From contig CP136062.1 in assembly GCA_032622095.1 (NCBI GenBank), positions 55,349,849 through 55,413,848 on the forward strand: DNA of 64,000 nucleotides, in the 5' to 3' direction. Made by a program: the position numbers and the translations under genes. Positions 42,591 through 53,755 of the stretch are shown here, piece by piece. The notes under the pieces were generated by a model. The model was not told the DNA's origin and made no database searches. It was given only the letters and a program-made list of their open reading frames with translations. The DNA is from Siphonodentalium dalli (lineage: Eukaryota > Mollusca > Scaphopoda > Gadilida > Siphonodentaliidae). The first letter of the stretch is position 1; every line of letters starts with the position of its first letter.

Positions 42591-42991
42591 GTGATGCTAA
42601 CCCAATATGCGGGATAGTGTCAAAAAATCTGGGTACCCCATTCTGCTTAGGCCTCATCTTCTCTGGAAAGTTTCTTTATTATCAAATATCTATAGAAACT
42701 TCTTCGCATAGATTCTATTTCTTTTTTAGTTTATTTTCTCTATATCCACAAATTGGCAGACGACACACTGCATAATAGAACTTCCCAATGGGTGTACATC
42801 TCAATATTCACCATTTGGGAACCTCAATCTGAGTCTACGGTATGTTTCCCATAGCTGATGAGGCCATACAGAATGAGGTCCCCAGAGGGTGAATTTGGTG
42901 ATGCTAGCCCACTATGCAGGATAGCATCACTAAATTCTCCCCCTGGGGACCTCATTCTGCAAATCACAGGCACACTGAAATCTCAGGCTTG
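42580..42991. mobile_element. Family B, long form, copy 10
   Basis: GGGGTGAATTTAGTGATGCT at the left (terminus lost) and GCACACTGAAATCTCAGGCT at the right, with the long-form interior TTTAGTTTATTTTCTCTATA. It abuts the second dispersed-repeat unit. Confidence 0.85.
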
Positions 42992-43077
42992 ACAGACATT
43001 GGCTTTTACTCAAATTTCTTGGATTAGCCAAACACAGCAAAAATTACAACTTTAGAAAAATAACGGAACTTTTTCTC

Positions 43078-43185
43078 ACCAGCATCACTTTGATCTACCA
43101 GCATCATAGCAATTCAGCAGGACCCACCAGCATCATAGCAAATTAACAGGACCCACCAGCATCATAGCAAACTACAGGTGTGACT
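43078..43185 (+). repeat. Short tandem repeat, ~31-35 bp, 3-4 copies
   Basis: ACCAGCATCATAGCAAATTA and AACAGGACCC repeat. A single copy, AGCATCATAGCAAATTAACA, recurs at 46914 next to a family B and a family A element. Confidence 0.85.
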
Positions 43186-43199
43186 GTCCCAATGGTGTT

Positions 43200-43940
43200 T
43201 TTAAAATACTAAGATATGTTCCACATGTCAGTAAACATTTAGTTAAAATAATAAAATAACAGTTCCCATTGCAGGTGCACAACCCTAAACCCTAATCTTA
43301 AACCTATTACCGAACGAGAGGCCGATCACGATCGGCAGATGTTTAACCCATCCCTTGGCGATAGTAAATTGTTAAGATCAGAATCATAATCTTTTAATGT
43401 TGAATTATAGAGTATACTGTTATGATCTAAAGTAGTATATGACAAATGTACATAATAACCAGTAATAACACAAATTATTGGAATGTATGAGTCAATATAG
43501 AAGGGTTAATATAACATCTAAACTCTAGAGACTGTCACCACTATCATAGTGTGAGCAGTTCTATTCATGTTGTTGCAAATTGCCATGTGAGATATCAAAA
43601 TAATATAATTATTTATTTAATGGAAAAGGTTAAAAGACATGGAATGGGTAAAAGGGGTTAAATCACCTATCTCTGCCCTGTTTGATCCAATGTAGTCCCA
43701 TCATCCAAGGACTTAGAGAGCTCCATTGGTCTAGTTAAATAAATTCACCTGGCTAAGTTGTGGTTAAAAAGATAGCTAAATCAATTTATCCAATAATTCA
43801 CTGTGTCTCTTATACAGACCTAACATATGAGGGCTATAAATAACTCTCAAAGCAATAAACTATATTGTCTTTTATCTTGCTCACAGAGAAGCAGGTATTC
43901 ATTAATTGTAAGTTACTTGGGTTATAATCTGGATAATTCT
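43200..43940. other. AT-rich stretch without a recognised gene
   Basis: Contains a CGATCACGATCGGC motif (43324) and a TTAACCCATCCCTTGGCGAT start (about 43343) resembling a piggyBac-like terminus, with an AAAGGGGTTAA near 43650 as a possible partner. The pairing is weak and I do not call an element. Confidence 0.35.
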
Positions 43941-43944
43941 TAGT

Positions 43945-44930
43945 TTAAAAAGGGCCATATCTCTGGTATAACAAATTGGATCTAACCCATATTCAAACTC
44001 GTTCTGTATTTTGAGTTGAGAAACTCACATACCAAATTTGGTTCCTATCAGATGAAAAATGGTTGATTTATCGAAGTACATGTATGTGTGAATCATATGT
44101 CAAAGGACCATAACACCATTAAAAAAAATCATACTCATACTCATACACCAAATTTGGTTCCAATCAGATAAAAAATGTTTGAGTTATGGCAGAATGCGTG
44201 AATTCTAAGTCGAAAAAGGGCCATAACTCTGTCAAAAATTCGGATCAAACCCATATTCGAACTCGATCTGTATTTTGGGCCGAGAAACTCACATACCAAA
44301 TTTGATTCCGATCAGAAAAAAAATGTTTGAGTTATGGCAGAATGCGTGAATTCTAAGTCGAAAAAGGGCCATAACTCTGTCAAAAAAAGTCGGATCAAAC
44401 CCATATTCGAACTCGATCTGTATTTTGGGCTGAAAACCCCATATACAAACTTTGGTAAAGATCAGGTAAAAAATGTTTGAGTTATCGCATTACACGTAAA
44501 GTGTCTACGGACGGACAGACAGACGGACGGACAGACGGACGGACGGACGGACGGACGCACGACGAGTGGTCAATCCGGACAACGACACTATGTTTACCAT
44601 ACATGGTATGGGTAAACATAAAAATGTAGGAATAAAAGCTCGGACTAAATTATGCATGTTGCAAAAAGGAAAATAACTCCGCAAATAAAATTCAGACAGA
44701 CATCATAATCGCAGGTGCACAGGTTCCCAGGTACTAAATATCAGTGCCAAGATTAAAAAACATTGACCTAAAAATGTAGGAATAAAAGCTCGGACAAAAT
44801 TATGCATGTTGCAAAAGAATATCTAAGTCGAAAAAGAGGGGATAACTCCACCAAAAAAAGTCCGACAGATGTCATAATCGCAGGTGCACAGGTTCCCATG
44901 GTGGTTGGTGTCTGTGCCGAGTTTCACAGA
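43945..44930 (+). repeat. Mollusc-type dispersed repeat: ~130 bp units, GACG tail, ~148 bp units
   Basis: AAAAAGGGCCATAACTCTGT with ACCAAATTTGATTCCGATCA and AAAATGTTTGAGTTATGGCA recurs about four times to 44475. A tail of GGACGGACAGACGGACGG at 44508-44558 follows. Two ~148 bp units of AAAAATGTAGGAATAAAAGC with CATAATCGCAGGTGCACAGG follow at 44620 and 44767. Confidence 0.8.
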
Positions 44931-45049
44931 AATTTATATAAAAAAAAAACTGCAGGGTTTCCGCTAGGCCGGCTGCGGGTCTGTCCCAGGGACACATTCC
45001 CCCCCGTCGGTCGTTGCATGAAATCCATCTCATACACAAATAAATGACG

Positions 45050-46190
45050 TTATTAAAAACTTTTTCACTCTTGTCTGTGTCAACAGGCTATATATCTACA
45101 CTTATTTTCATTAATATTGACAAAATGAAATCGACACAGTCCATCTCCCGTAAAAACAATAAGAAAGAGCATGTCGAATAGCAACATTAGATACAGCGCG
45201 TAACACATGTCGCGGTAACATCAAAGAAATGCCGAACTATTGAGTGCAGATATTTTTGTGAATGGGATTCCATGGATGAAACTATTCACGCTCGAAGACC
45301 CCGTGCTATCGTACGATTATGACCCCGTGCTATCGTACGATTACATAATTGGATCAAAGAACACCCAATTGCTGAGTCGGGGATATTTTTATGCACGGGA
45401 TTTTCGTGGATGAAACTACTCAATGTTGATAATTTATCTTATTGCTGTATTACCATTTGTTTTTGAGTTGGATGTACCAGTAAGCGAAGTTCATGAAAAA
45501 TACATGTGATTCTCATGTGTGTTGATTATTATGTGTATATTGCCATGCATATATACTTAACAAAATCCCAAAGTGATTTATTTCACAATAATACGGAACC
45601 TGTCCCAAATCAGTCTTTATAGCCCCCCCCCCCCCCACAATATGGAGATAAAGTCAAAGTAAGGTCAATAATAGTTTCGTTGTCCCGCCTGGGTCCACAA
45701 GCACAATAATCAACAACGCACATGTTCACATTTCCCGCCAAAAACTCAATTATATTTTATAACATGTTGGCTAAAACTATGTTCTATAGCTGCAGTCATC
45801 AGTTGTTGGACTAATACAGACTATTGAACAAGCTACGCGTTCCGGGTGAAAGATTTCGCTACCATTCGTATTTTGCCGCTATAAATATCTCCTGCAGACA
45901 AACCCTGCAGCATGACGTCACCGCGCACAAATAGTTTTACGATTGAGAGAACTATAATTATAATACTGTCAGTTTCATTTTCACTGACGCTACTTAAAAT
46001 TCTAAGGAATACTTTATTCAATTCTCCTTGCTAGGTATTATTGGTCAATGCGTAGATGCTTTTTAGTGTTTAGATTCATTATATATACCTGTTGGAATCT
46101 TATTGTAAGTTATAAATTTGTAAACACTGTATTAAACTCGTAGCTCGTTCATTTATATAGTCTTCAATCAGACGGCAGACTTACGTACGT
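45050..46190. other. Unique stretch with one CRE site
   Basis: CCCCGTGCTATCGTACGATT is duplicated at about 45300 and 45324. A perfect TGACGTCA lies at 45913-45920 in a CpG-richer patch (GACGTCACCGCGCACAAA). A 62-codon minus-strand frame overlapping it (45833-46021) has no domain features. Confidence 0.4.
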
Positions 46191-46196
46191 AATTAA

Positions 46197-46528
46197 ATGA
46201 CTAACTATTTGGATACCATCAACAGAATTAATGCACCCACGGAAATGATCGACTTGCATAATATACGTAGCTTTGGATTGCTTTGTGGGACACCCAGGTG
46301 CAAGGAAATGGCTTCTTTTCAGTATCAAATAACAAAATTTTCGCCCGACGGAACAAACCATGGTCGTCCCGTCGCGTTATGTGTTTCCCCAATACGGTCC
46401 GTATTGGGGAAACCCTGGACTGAGAAAATCTCTGGACAAATTTGTGTCCACAGACGGACGGATGGACGACGGACGGATGGACGACGGACGGACGGACGGA
46501 CGGACAAGCTGATTCCAGTATACACCCC
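46197..46528 (+). repeat. Dispersed repeat with GACGGACGGATG tail
   Basis: A 118-codon frame runs through it, but its last third is (RRTDG)n from the GACGGACGGATGGACGACGG tail. Internal ACGGTCCGTATTGGGG is a small palindrome. This is the same architecture as the other GGAC-tailed repeats, so I treat the frame as non-coding. Confidence 0.65.
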
Positions 46529-46529
46529 C

Positions 46530-46907
46530 CCCCTATCCCGCACAGCGGGCTAGCATAACCAAATTAACCCTCTGGGGACCACATTCTGCATTGCCTCATC
46601 TGCTATGGGAGACACAGATTGAAATTCCCAATGGTGAATATTTTGATGTTCACCCATTGGGAACCTCGATTATGCATTGTGTCATCTGCCAATTTGGGGA
46701 TATAGAGAAACTAAACTAAAACAGAAATAGAAGTTTCTATAAAAATTTTATAATAAAGAAACTTCGGAGAGAAAATGAGGCATAAGCATAATGAGGTCCC
46801 CAGAGGGTGAATATAGTGATGCTATCCTGCTATGCGAGATAGTATCACTAAGTTCACCCTCTGGGGACCTCATTCTGCAAATGACAGGCACACTAAACTC
46901 AGGCTTG
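46530..46907. mobile_element. Family B, long form, copy 11
   Basis: CCCGCACAGCGGGCTAGCAT at the left (outer arm lost) to ACACTAAACTCAGGCTTG. The interior runs in the opposite direction to copies 1, 2 and 10. Confidence 0.85.
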
Positions 46908-46939
46908 ACCACAAGCATCATAGCAAATTAACAGGACTA

Positions 46940-47080
46940 CAGTAATGCCCTAATTAATCGACTCCATAACCACAGCAGAATTATGGGTTATTTTTCAGGA
47001 TTTAGTCGGAAATATGGCTTGTTGCCATTAATCGGAAAGCTCTGCTGTGGTTATGGAGTCGATTAATTAGGGCATAACTG
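46940..47080. mobile_element. Family A MITE, copy 16
   Basis: TA-flanked, CAGTAATGCCCTAATTAATC to AATTAGGGCATAACTG, with the second arm shortened after CGGAAAGCTC. Confidence 0.9.
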
Positions 47081-47104
47081 TACATACCAATAGTAATACT
47101 GATC

Positions 47105-47445
47105 AGTTGAGTGTTTTATGAGAATCAATGAAGTGTAAGAGGAATAACTCTAATGTACCAATGTTTTATCCAGAATAACACTGTGTTTGTATAGTAGCCT
47201 TTCTTGGATAGGGAGCAATGAGAATGTTTTATGTGAATCAAATGAGGTGGAAGAGGACTAACTCTAAATGTACCAATGTTTTATCCAGAATAACACTGTG
47301 TTTGTAGAGTAGCCTTTCTTGGATTGGGAGCAATGAGAATGTTTTATGTGAATCAAATGAGGTGGAAGAGGACTAACTCTAAATGTACCAATGTTCTATC
47401 CAGAATAACACTGTGTTTGTAGAGTAGCCTTTCTTGGATAGGAGC
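47105..47445 (+). repeat. Tandem repeat, 115 bp unit, 3 copies
   Basis: GAATGTTTTATGTGAATCAA ... CACTGTGTTTGTAGAGTAGC with starts near 47112, 47226 and 47341. The first copy is the most diverged. Confidence 0.9.
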
Positions 47446-47543
47446 ACTGGGTATGCCCTCATAGCCGAGTGGAGTATTAAAGAGACATTCTATATTTATT
47501 CTGGCAGTGCAGGCAAAATAACTACTTTTGGAAAGAAGATAAG

Positions 47544-49348
47544 CAGTCAGATGCTCGTAGCCCGTTTATATATAACCATGGGTATATGCGAAAAATACAC
47601 AACGAAAACACACTCCACAGTTTGGATAGATAAGTCTTGCCCTGTGTTGTGTATTTTGATGTTGAATTATTTGACAATCGGTCTTCCGTATCATTTCTAC
47701 AACACAATTATCGTCTAACTTGCAGCACGACTTTATCGTGTGATCGTCACGGAAACGTTTTCTTTCAGAGTATGGTTAATACATTGCTGCCGGTGAAGTG
47801 TATTCTCGGATAAGAAACAAATAGGCCTATGCCGAGGGCAGAAACTAAAGTTGCGAGAGGCACCCCTGGTTGAGTGTGGGATATTTGGCACTCGAGACTT
47901 GGTTAGAGGGTTTTCGCTGGGGTGGTCTCCACCTTGGAATTTCCAACTGCACCCACCCCATTGAACCACACCAAACTCATAAGTTTGCGTAAATCAATTT
48001 GCACCCCTCCCCCTTTGATTTTTCCCAAATGTTCCCTCACAGACTACCAGATGGTAGACTATTCCAAATGAACCAGTAATATTGTGGCCACTTGTCGTGC
48101 GGGGGGGGGGGGGGGGTGAAAAAGATGGTTCAGCCCAGTATGAGATTAAAACATCTTAACATCTAGTGGTATAACACCACACAAATTTACACCCCGATCT
48201 ATTTTTTCTTAAATTAATTAGCGAGTAACTACTGGCAAGGACACAGAACACACGGGTCGGCCGATGGTTAGGCCCGATGTGAGAACATTTTTGAAATATG
48301 AACATGAACATTTGACAACCCTATAGCATAGACCGGCCTCAAGTTTTCCAATTCTGGGAAATTATTAACCTGACACTCACCCATAGGTTTCAAAATTGCC
48401 AACTGATGGCCATTTGAGTCCATAATTTTGCAAATGAAAGGGAAATATGCAAATGTTGGTCTAAAAACAACAAATTCGTCACTAAGAAAGTGTTGGAAAA
48501 TCATACTACGAGAACAATTTCAACCTAATTTTGGTGTGAATTTTCCAATTAATTTTGCTCGGGGTATTAGGTATGACTACAATTGGGGGGGAGGGGGGGG
48601 TAAGACCCCTGCATAACCACCCCTGTCGACAAGTCCCTACTTGACACCCCATGCTAAATAATCGATACTAATCGATGTTGGGTGGCACCCAGGTGGAGTC
48701 AGGGGCTACATCCCATCCCTGTCGGGGAGTCATAGCCATCCCCCGTCGGTGAGTTATGTAATGGTCAATCCGGCAGCCCGCCGACTGATGACCATTTCAG
48801 TCCAAAATATTTACCAAAAATAGGAAAATATGCAAATAAATTGTTTGAAAATCAAACTACAAGAACATTTTCAACTTAATGTTGATGTGAAATTTCCAAC
48901 TAATGTTTTGGCAGGTATGAAATTTCCAACTGTTGAACATTTTGATCAAAGTTGGGGGGGGAGACACCCCAACCCCCCTGTCGCCACGTCTCTGTCTATA
49001 TCATATAAATACTTTTTTTAAAAACCCTTAAACCAACTCGACGTGCGATTTCCCTGCGCTCCTGTTGAGCAAATTCTAGGATAAAAAGTGCGTCTATTTC
49101 AGACAAAGTTCAAACAGTAAATGTGACCAGACAAGACATAGAAACCGCTAATCTCATATTACCAATCTGACAACACCAGTCGAACATGATTACCTTTCAA
49201 AGCAATAACACCAGGCACCATGTTACGGACAACCACAGGCACGCACACCATGGATAAATACACGGTAAAAAGAACAGCGTTTTTTTTGTACGGTTATATC
49301 TGGCATATACCCATGGTTATATATAAACGGGCTACGAGCATCTGACTG
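47544..49348. mobile_element. 1.8 kb element with perfect 46 bp TIRs
   Basis: CAGTCAGATGCTCGTAGCCC through GGGTATATGC at 47544-47589 is matched exactly in reverse complement at 49303-49348. AAG flanks both sides (47541-47543 and 49349-49351). The interior has two diverged units (AACTGATGGCCATTTGAGTC / GACTGATGACCATTTCAGTC) and G/C homopolymers near 48102 and 48585. No transposase is recognised. The superfamily is unknown; a 3 bp duplication fits several. Confidence 0.8.
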
Positions 49349-49411
49349 AAGGTGTATAAGAGAGTGTAAATGTAATTTGAACCATGGGAATTTGACCAGG
49401 ATGATGCACAT

Positions 49412-49546
49412 GTAGTAATGCTCTAATTAATCGACTCCTTAACCACAGCAGAATTATGGGTAACTTTTCAGGATTTAGCCATATTTCCTGAAAAGTTACC
49501 CATAATTCTGCTGTGGTTAAGGAGTCAATTAATTAGAGCATTACTG
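49412..49546. mobile_element. Family A MITE, copy 17
   Basis: TAGTAATGCTCTAATTAATC to AATTAGAGCATTACTG. The first C is mutated and the centre is reduced to TTCAGGATTTAGCCATATTT. Confidence 0.88.
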
Positions 49547-49882
49547 TACAACTAGTTTTTGACAAGTCTGTCACTGAGTCTGTTTCTAATTTTCCATGTG
49601 GTTTAGGTAACATGACAATTATGATTGGGCAGATCATTCTAAAATCGAGTAGGCAGATATCAGTCACATTGAAAAGCCGACAAAGAGTTTACCATAATTA
49701 CCCCCCCCCCCACACACCCTATGTACAAACATAATTACCCTCCCCCACACACCCTATGTACAAAAAACACTGTAAAAAGTGTCATCATTCTTCAGAGAAA
49801 TTTAACTCAATCACGTACATTACAAAACTGAGTCAAAATAAAGTCTATCATTGTACATTCCTACATGTACACCTGTTCTGTC

Positions 49883-50120
49883 CAAGCCTTGAAATAGTGT
49901 GTCTGTCATTTGCAGAATGAGGTCCCCAGAGGGTGAATTTAGTGATGCTACCCTGCACCAAATTCACCATCTGGGAAACTCATTCTGCTTACACCTCAGC
50001 AGAATGAGGTTCCCAGAGGGTGAATTTGGTGATGCTAGCCCGCTATGCGGGATAGCATCACTAAATTCACCCTCTGGGGACCTCATTCTGCAAATGACAG
50101 ACACGCTATTTCAAGGCTTG
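49883..50120. mobile_element. Family B, CAAGCCTTGAAATAG subtype, copy 12
   Basis: CAAGCCTTGAAATAGTGTGT to ACACGCTATTTCAAGGCTTG. The first inner hairpin has lost its centre (GCTACCCTGCACCAAATTC). Confidence 0.9.
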
Positions 50121-50975
50121 CCCCAAGACCCATTAAGGAGAATTTAACAGAAATTAATCATGCAGCCGATCATATATATTGGTCAACTTCATTATGTCCA
50201 AAAAAGACCGAACCTCGCTTTTTAAGGTAAAAGCGATCTGAGAGTGGTTTAAATGTAAAATATGTCTACTTTTAATAATCTACTTGTTTCCAGACTGAAT
50301 TTTCTTAAGAAAAAAGATTATTTAGGGTATTTTATGGGGCTACCCTCTGGCATAACCCAATATCACAAGACTGCCTAAAAATGTCACAATTCAATTGAAT
50401 AATATTTTCTAGTTTGTGTTAGAAGAAACTGTACCTAAATTTGTAAGAAACATGAATGTATGGCATGCAATCGATTCGATTTATCTGAAAGCCATACTTT
50501 TTTCCAACAATTTCACCTTTCATTCACTAACATATAATTTAAACCTTAGCTCCAGTCATGGTGAACAAGTTGGGTAAATTTTTAAATAAAGTAAAAATTG
50601 GCATGAAACTTTAGATGAGTGGCCATAAACACAACTATTAGATATAGTAAATAACACTTTACATGTGATATATTTGATACTTTCTTTTTAATTGAAATCT
50701 GACTTTGTATGCATGTACGGGGTCTGTTGTTGAGAAATTTCCATAAATAAAAGTAAATAATGATTGGGGTCACAATATTCATTGAACATAAGGGCGGCTT
50801 TCGCGGTGGGTATTACTGCTAAAATAGTCACATCCGCTATAACCACCACAAACAGAAAGAATATAATATAATAGACAGAATTTTTTATTACACCAAACAG
50901 AAATATCACGTATGTTGCATGATATTGTCATGCTTGTATGCTTTGTTATGTAAACAAACATCAAAAACATTACAG
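50121..50975. other. Unique stretch without a recognised gene
   Basis: No repeat family recognised. Several overlapping minus-strand frames near 50580-51090 have no domain features. Confidence 0.35.
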
Positions 50976-51122
50976 AACCATTTGTTTATAGATAAACACT
51001 CAGAACTACTGGATCGTCCAATGAAAATGTTCCATCCGGTTGTGGAAGGCGAAGATAAAATTATTGGTGCCATCAACAATCGCATTAAAATCACACTAAA
51101 TTTTATTTTAATTGACCCATAA
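50976..51122 (+). CDS. Weak candidate terminal exon
   Basis: After an acceptor-like AAACATTACAG the frame reads NHLFIDKHSELLDRPMKMFH then PVVEGEDKIIGAINNRIKIT and stops at 51120-51122. The PVxEGEDKIIGAI part vaguely recalls GAF-domain strands (PVxxxxGxxIG), but the segment ends too early to test this. No upstream exon found. Confidence 0.2.
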   Translation, partial: NHLFIDKHSELLDRPMKMFHPVVEGEDKIIGAINNRIKITLNFILIDP

Positions 51123-52514
51123 TACCCGCTGTCAGTTCAAAATCCACCTAATCCACATTACTTCATGATTGGGAAATGATCAGACAGTAAACATGTACAT
51201 AATATAATTGTTCTTGCAAAGTGATGAATAATTTAAATCCAGTTAGTATTTTCTCCTAACCTATGGTAGTTACGTCACACACCAAATAAGGAATTTACTA
51301 TGATAGTATTGTGAGTTGTAGACTCACCAAATGAAAGTGTCAATGACACTGTAGCTCAACTTGGAAAGGGAATAATTTAATGTATTACAGTCAATGGAGT
51401 GATTAGGAATGTGGAGTAAAATCCAAGATGGCTGCTGGCGGCCATGTTTTCGGCCGAATGACCCCAAAATGAGTCGTTCCCATCTACATGTCATTGTTAA
51501 TATACATGACAAATTTTATGATGATCAGACTAAAGGTACGACCTGCAGACCATGCTAAAGAATTTAGTCATACAAAGAGTAAAATCCAAGATGGCTACTG
51601 GCGGCCATGTTTTTTGGCCGAATGACCCCAAAATTACTCATTCCCATCTACATGTCAATATTATCATCCATGACAAATTTCATGATGATCAGAAGAACAG
51701 TACGACCTGTACGTGGCCCGTGCTAATGGATTAAATTTTGAAATCCAAGATGGCCACCATGTTTTTTGTCCGAATGACCCCAAAATGACTCGTTCCCATC
51801 TACATTCTAATTTCAACAGCCATGATTTTATGATGATCAGACTAAAGGTACGACCTGTAGCCCGTGCTAAAGGATTTAGTCATACAAAGAGTAAAATCCA
51901 ATATGGCTGCTGGCGGCCATGTTTTATGGTCGAATGACCCCAAAATGACTCGTTCCCATCTACATGTCATTATTAACATTCATGACAAATTTTATGATGA
52001 TCAGACTAAAGGTACAACCTGTAGCCCGTGCTAAAGGATTTAGTCATACAAAGAGTAAAATCCAAGATGGCTGCTGGCGACCATGTTTTTGGCCGAATGA
52101 CCCCAAAATTACTCGTTCCCATCTACATTTCATTGTTAACATCCATGACAAATTTTATGATGATCAGACTAAAGGTACGACCTGCAGCCCGTGCTAAAGA
52201 ATTTAGTCATACAAAGAGTAAAATCCAAGATGGCTGCTGGCGGCCATGTTTTTTGGCCGAATGACCCCAAAATTACTCGTTCCCATCTACATGTCAATAT
52301 TATCATCCATGACAAATTTCATGATGAGGCCTAACAAAAAAATACCTGTGTTTGGGGTCACCCGACTGTGCCTAATAAAACCATGCGACCCTAAACTTTT
52401 TATTGAGATTTCCAAAAAATTTTGAATTCCAATCTTACATCTTTTATATACGGCTTTTAATCCGTAATTAATCACCTCTTACATTTCCGGGTTTATGGTA
52501 AATGACCGCATTGG

Positions 52515-52645
52515 AGCGAGATATAAATAGCGCAGTTATATTATAATAGAGCAGCGATGTATCGAGCATTCTCATTGGATAGTTGCAGTGACGTTGGCCA
52601 ATCGCAAAGCGCGACGTATTATCGCATGTGACTGTCGTGTCAGTC
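52515..52645 (+). promoter_or_regulatory. Promoter-like region of the zinc-finger transposon
   Basis: A TATA box-like GATATAAATAG (about 52519-52529) is followed by TCATTGGATA and GGCCAATCGC, an inverted and a direct CCAAT box, in a CpG-rich patch. It ends about 50 bp before the ATG at 52696. Confidence 0.45.
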
Positions 52646-52695
52646 TGCTAAAATGTTGTCGTGTGTGTACTGTTTTTGATAATTACCAATAAAAA

Positions 52696-52962
52696 ATGGG
52701 GAAATGCACATTCCAAGATTGTTGGTTAACTTCCGAAAGTTACAAAGACTGGTTAATGATTGTTCTGGGCGACAGGTATTCTGCAAAATGCAAACTTTGC
52801 CTGAAAACATTTAGCGTGGCGAACATGGGAAAAGCTGCGTTGGATTCCCATGTGAAATCTGACAAACATCTTAAAATTTTGAATGACAAAAAAAAAAGAC
52901 GCTACCATTTGTTGATGTTGATGTTAAAAAAAAAGATTCCTAGCTTATCTGCATTGAATTGT
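52696..52962 (+). CDS. BED-like zinc-finger protein, first exon (transposon-encoded)
   Basis: The ATG in AAAAAATGGGG starts MGKCTFQDCWLTSESYKDWL. Residues C32-x2-C35-x16-H52-x5-H58 form a BED/C2H2-type finger in the context YSAKCKLCLKTFSVANMGKA. Proteins beginning MGKxxFxDxWL with this finger are frequent at the start of animal transposon-derived genes. Exactly 89 codons lead to a good donor, AATTGT|GTGAGTAT at 52963; if unspliced, the frame stops at 52989. The rest of the gene is absent before the right TIR, so this is a decapitated transposase or accessory gene. DNA-binding role inferred. Confidence 0.7.
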
Positions 52963-53685
52963 GTGAGTATAATAATCTGGGAAACATAAGTCCTACTGTT
53001 TGATCAACAAGGGTGTTTTGTCATATTCAACAAATATAACGCTTTTAATAGATAATTCATAATACATTCAATATTTATTAAAAAGACACTTAAATACAAT
53101 AGAAACAACTACCGGTGAAATAAATTTAAATACATGAATAGAAACACATACAATAATAAATATTTGACTTTTACATGTATTCAACAAATATAAACGCTTT
53201 TAATAGATAATACATTCAGTATTTAAAGACATTCAAATACTATAGAAACAAGTACCGGTATAATAAATTTTACTACATGAATAGAAACACATACTAGTAC
53301 AATATTAAATGAATATTTGATATGGCCAAACCAAAGACTTGCATTAATAATTGAATGTGTTACATTTTGTTTTATTTTCCATGACTTGTATTGGGAATTG
53401 ATGTTTGTTGAACTTAGTTCTGAAATGAATTGGCAAAAGTTGTTAAAATGTGCTTTAATATTGTCCGCTGAAAAAAATTGTGTGAATTGATGTTTGTTCT
53501 GAAATTATATCAAATAATTTTAATATATTAAAATGAATATGGTATGTGTAAATTATTATCCATCTAGGCCTGGTTGATGTGAAATATGTCACATCTCATA
53601 TACTATATGGCTGTCAGAGTACATGGGGGAATTAATACATTCACAATATCATTACAAGGTTAAATTATTATGCGGTATGTTTAAT

Positions 53686-53722
<37 letters not shown>

Positions 53723-53755
53723 TAATCCCTACCTACCCTAATATTTCCAGACCAT
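52963..53755. other. Non-coding remainder of the transposon
   Basis: AT-rich, with two diverged ~150 bp repeats (TTCAACAAATATAACGCTTT / TTCAACAAATATAAACGCTT at about 53027 and 53180) and a long A run. No catalytic motif found. Confidence 0.6.

Noticed and set aside
43343-43655. Possible TTAA-CCCATCCCTTGG...AAAGGGG-TTAA element
   Set aside because: The ends pair over too few bases and no second copy was noticed.
46197-46553. 118-codon open frame
   Set aside because: Its C-terminal third is translated GACGGACGG tail, and the tail architecture matches other dispersed repeats.
51552-52264. Several 60-78 codon frames in the ~160 bp arrays with shared SHTKSKIQDG text
   Set aside because: They are the same repeat unit read in one frame and occur in nearly every unit.
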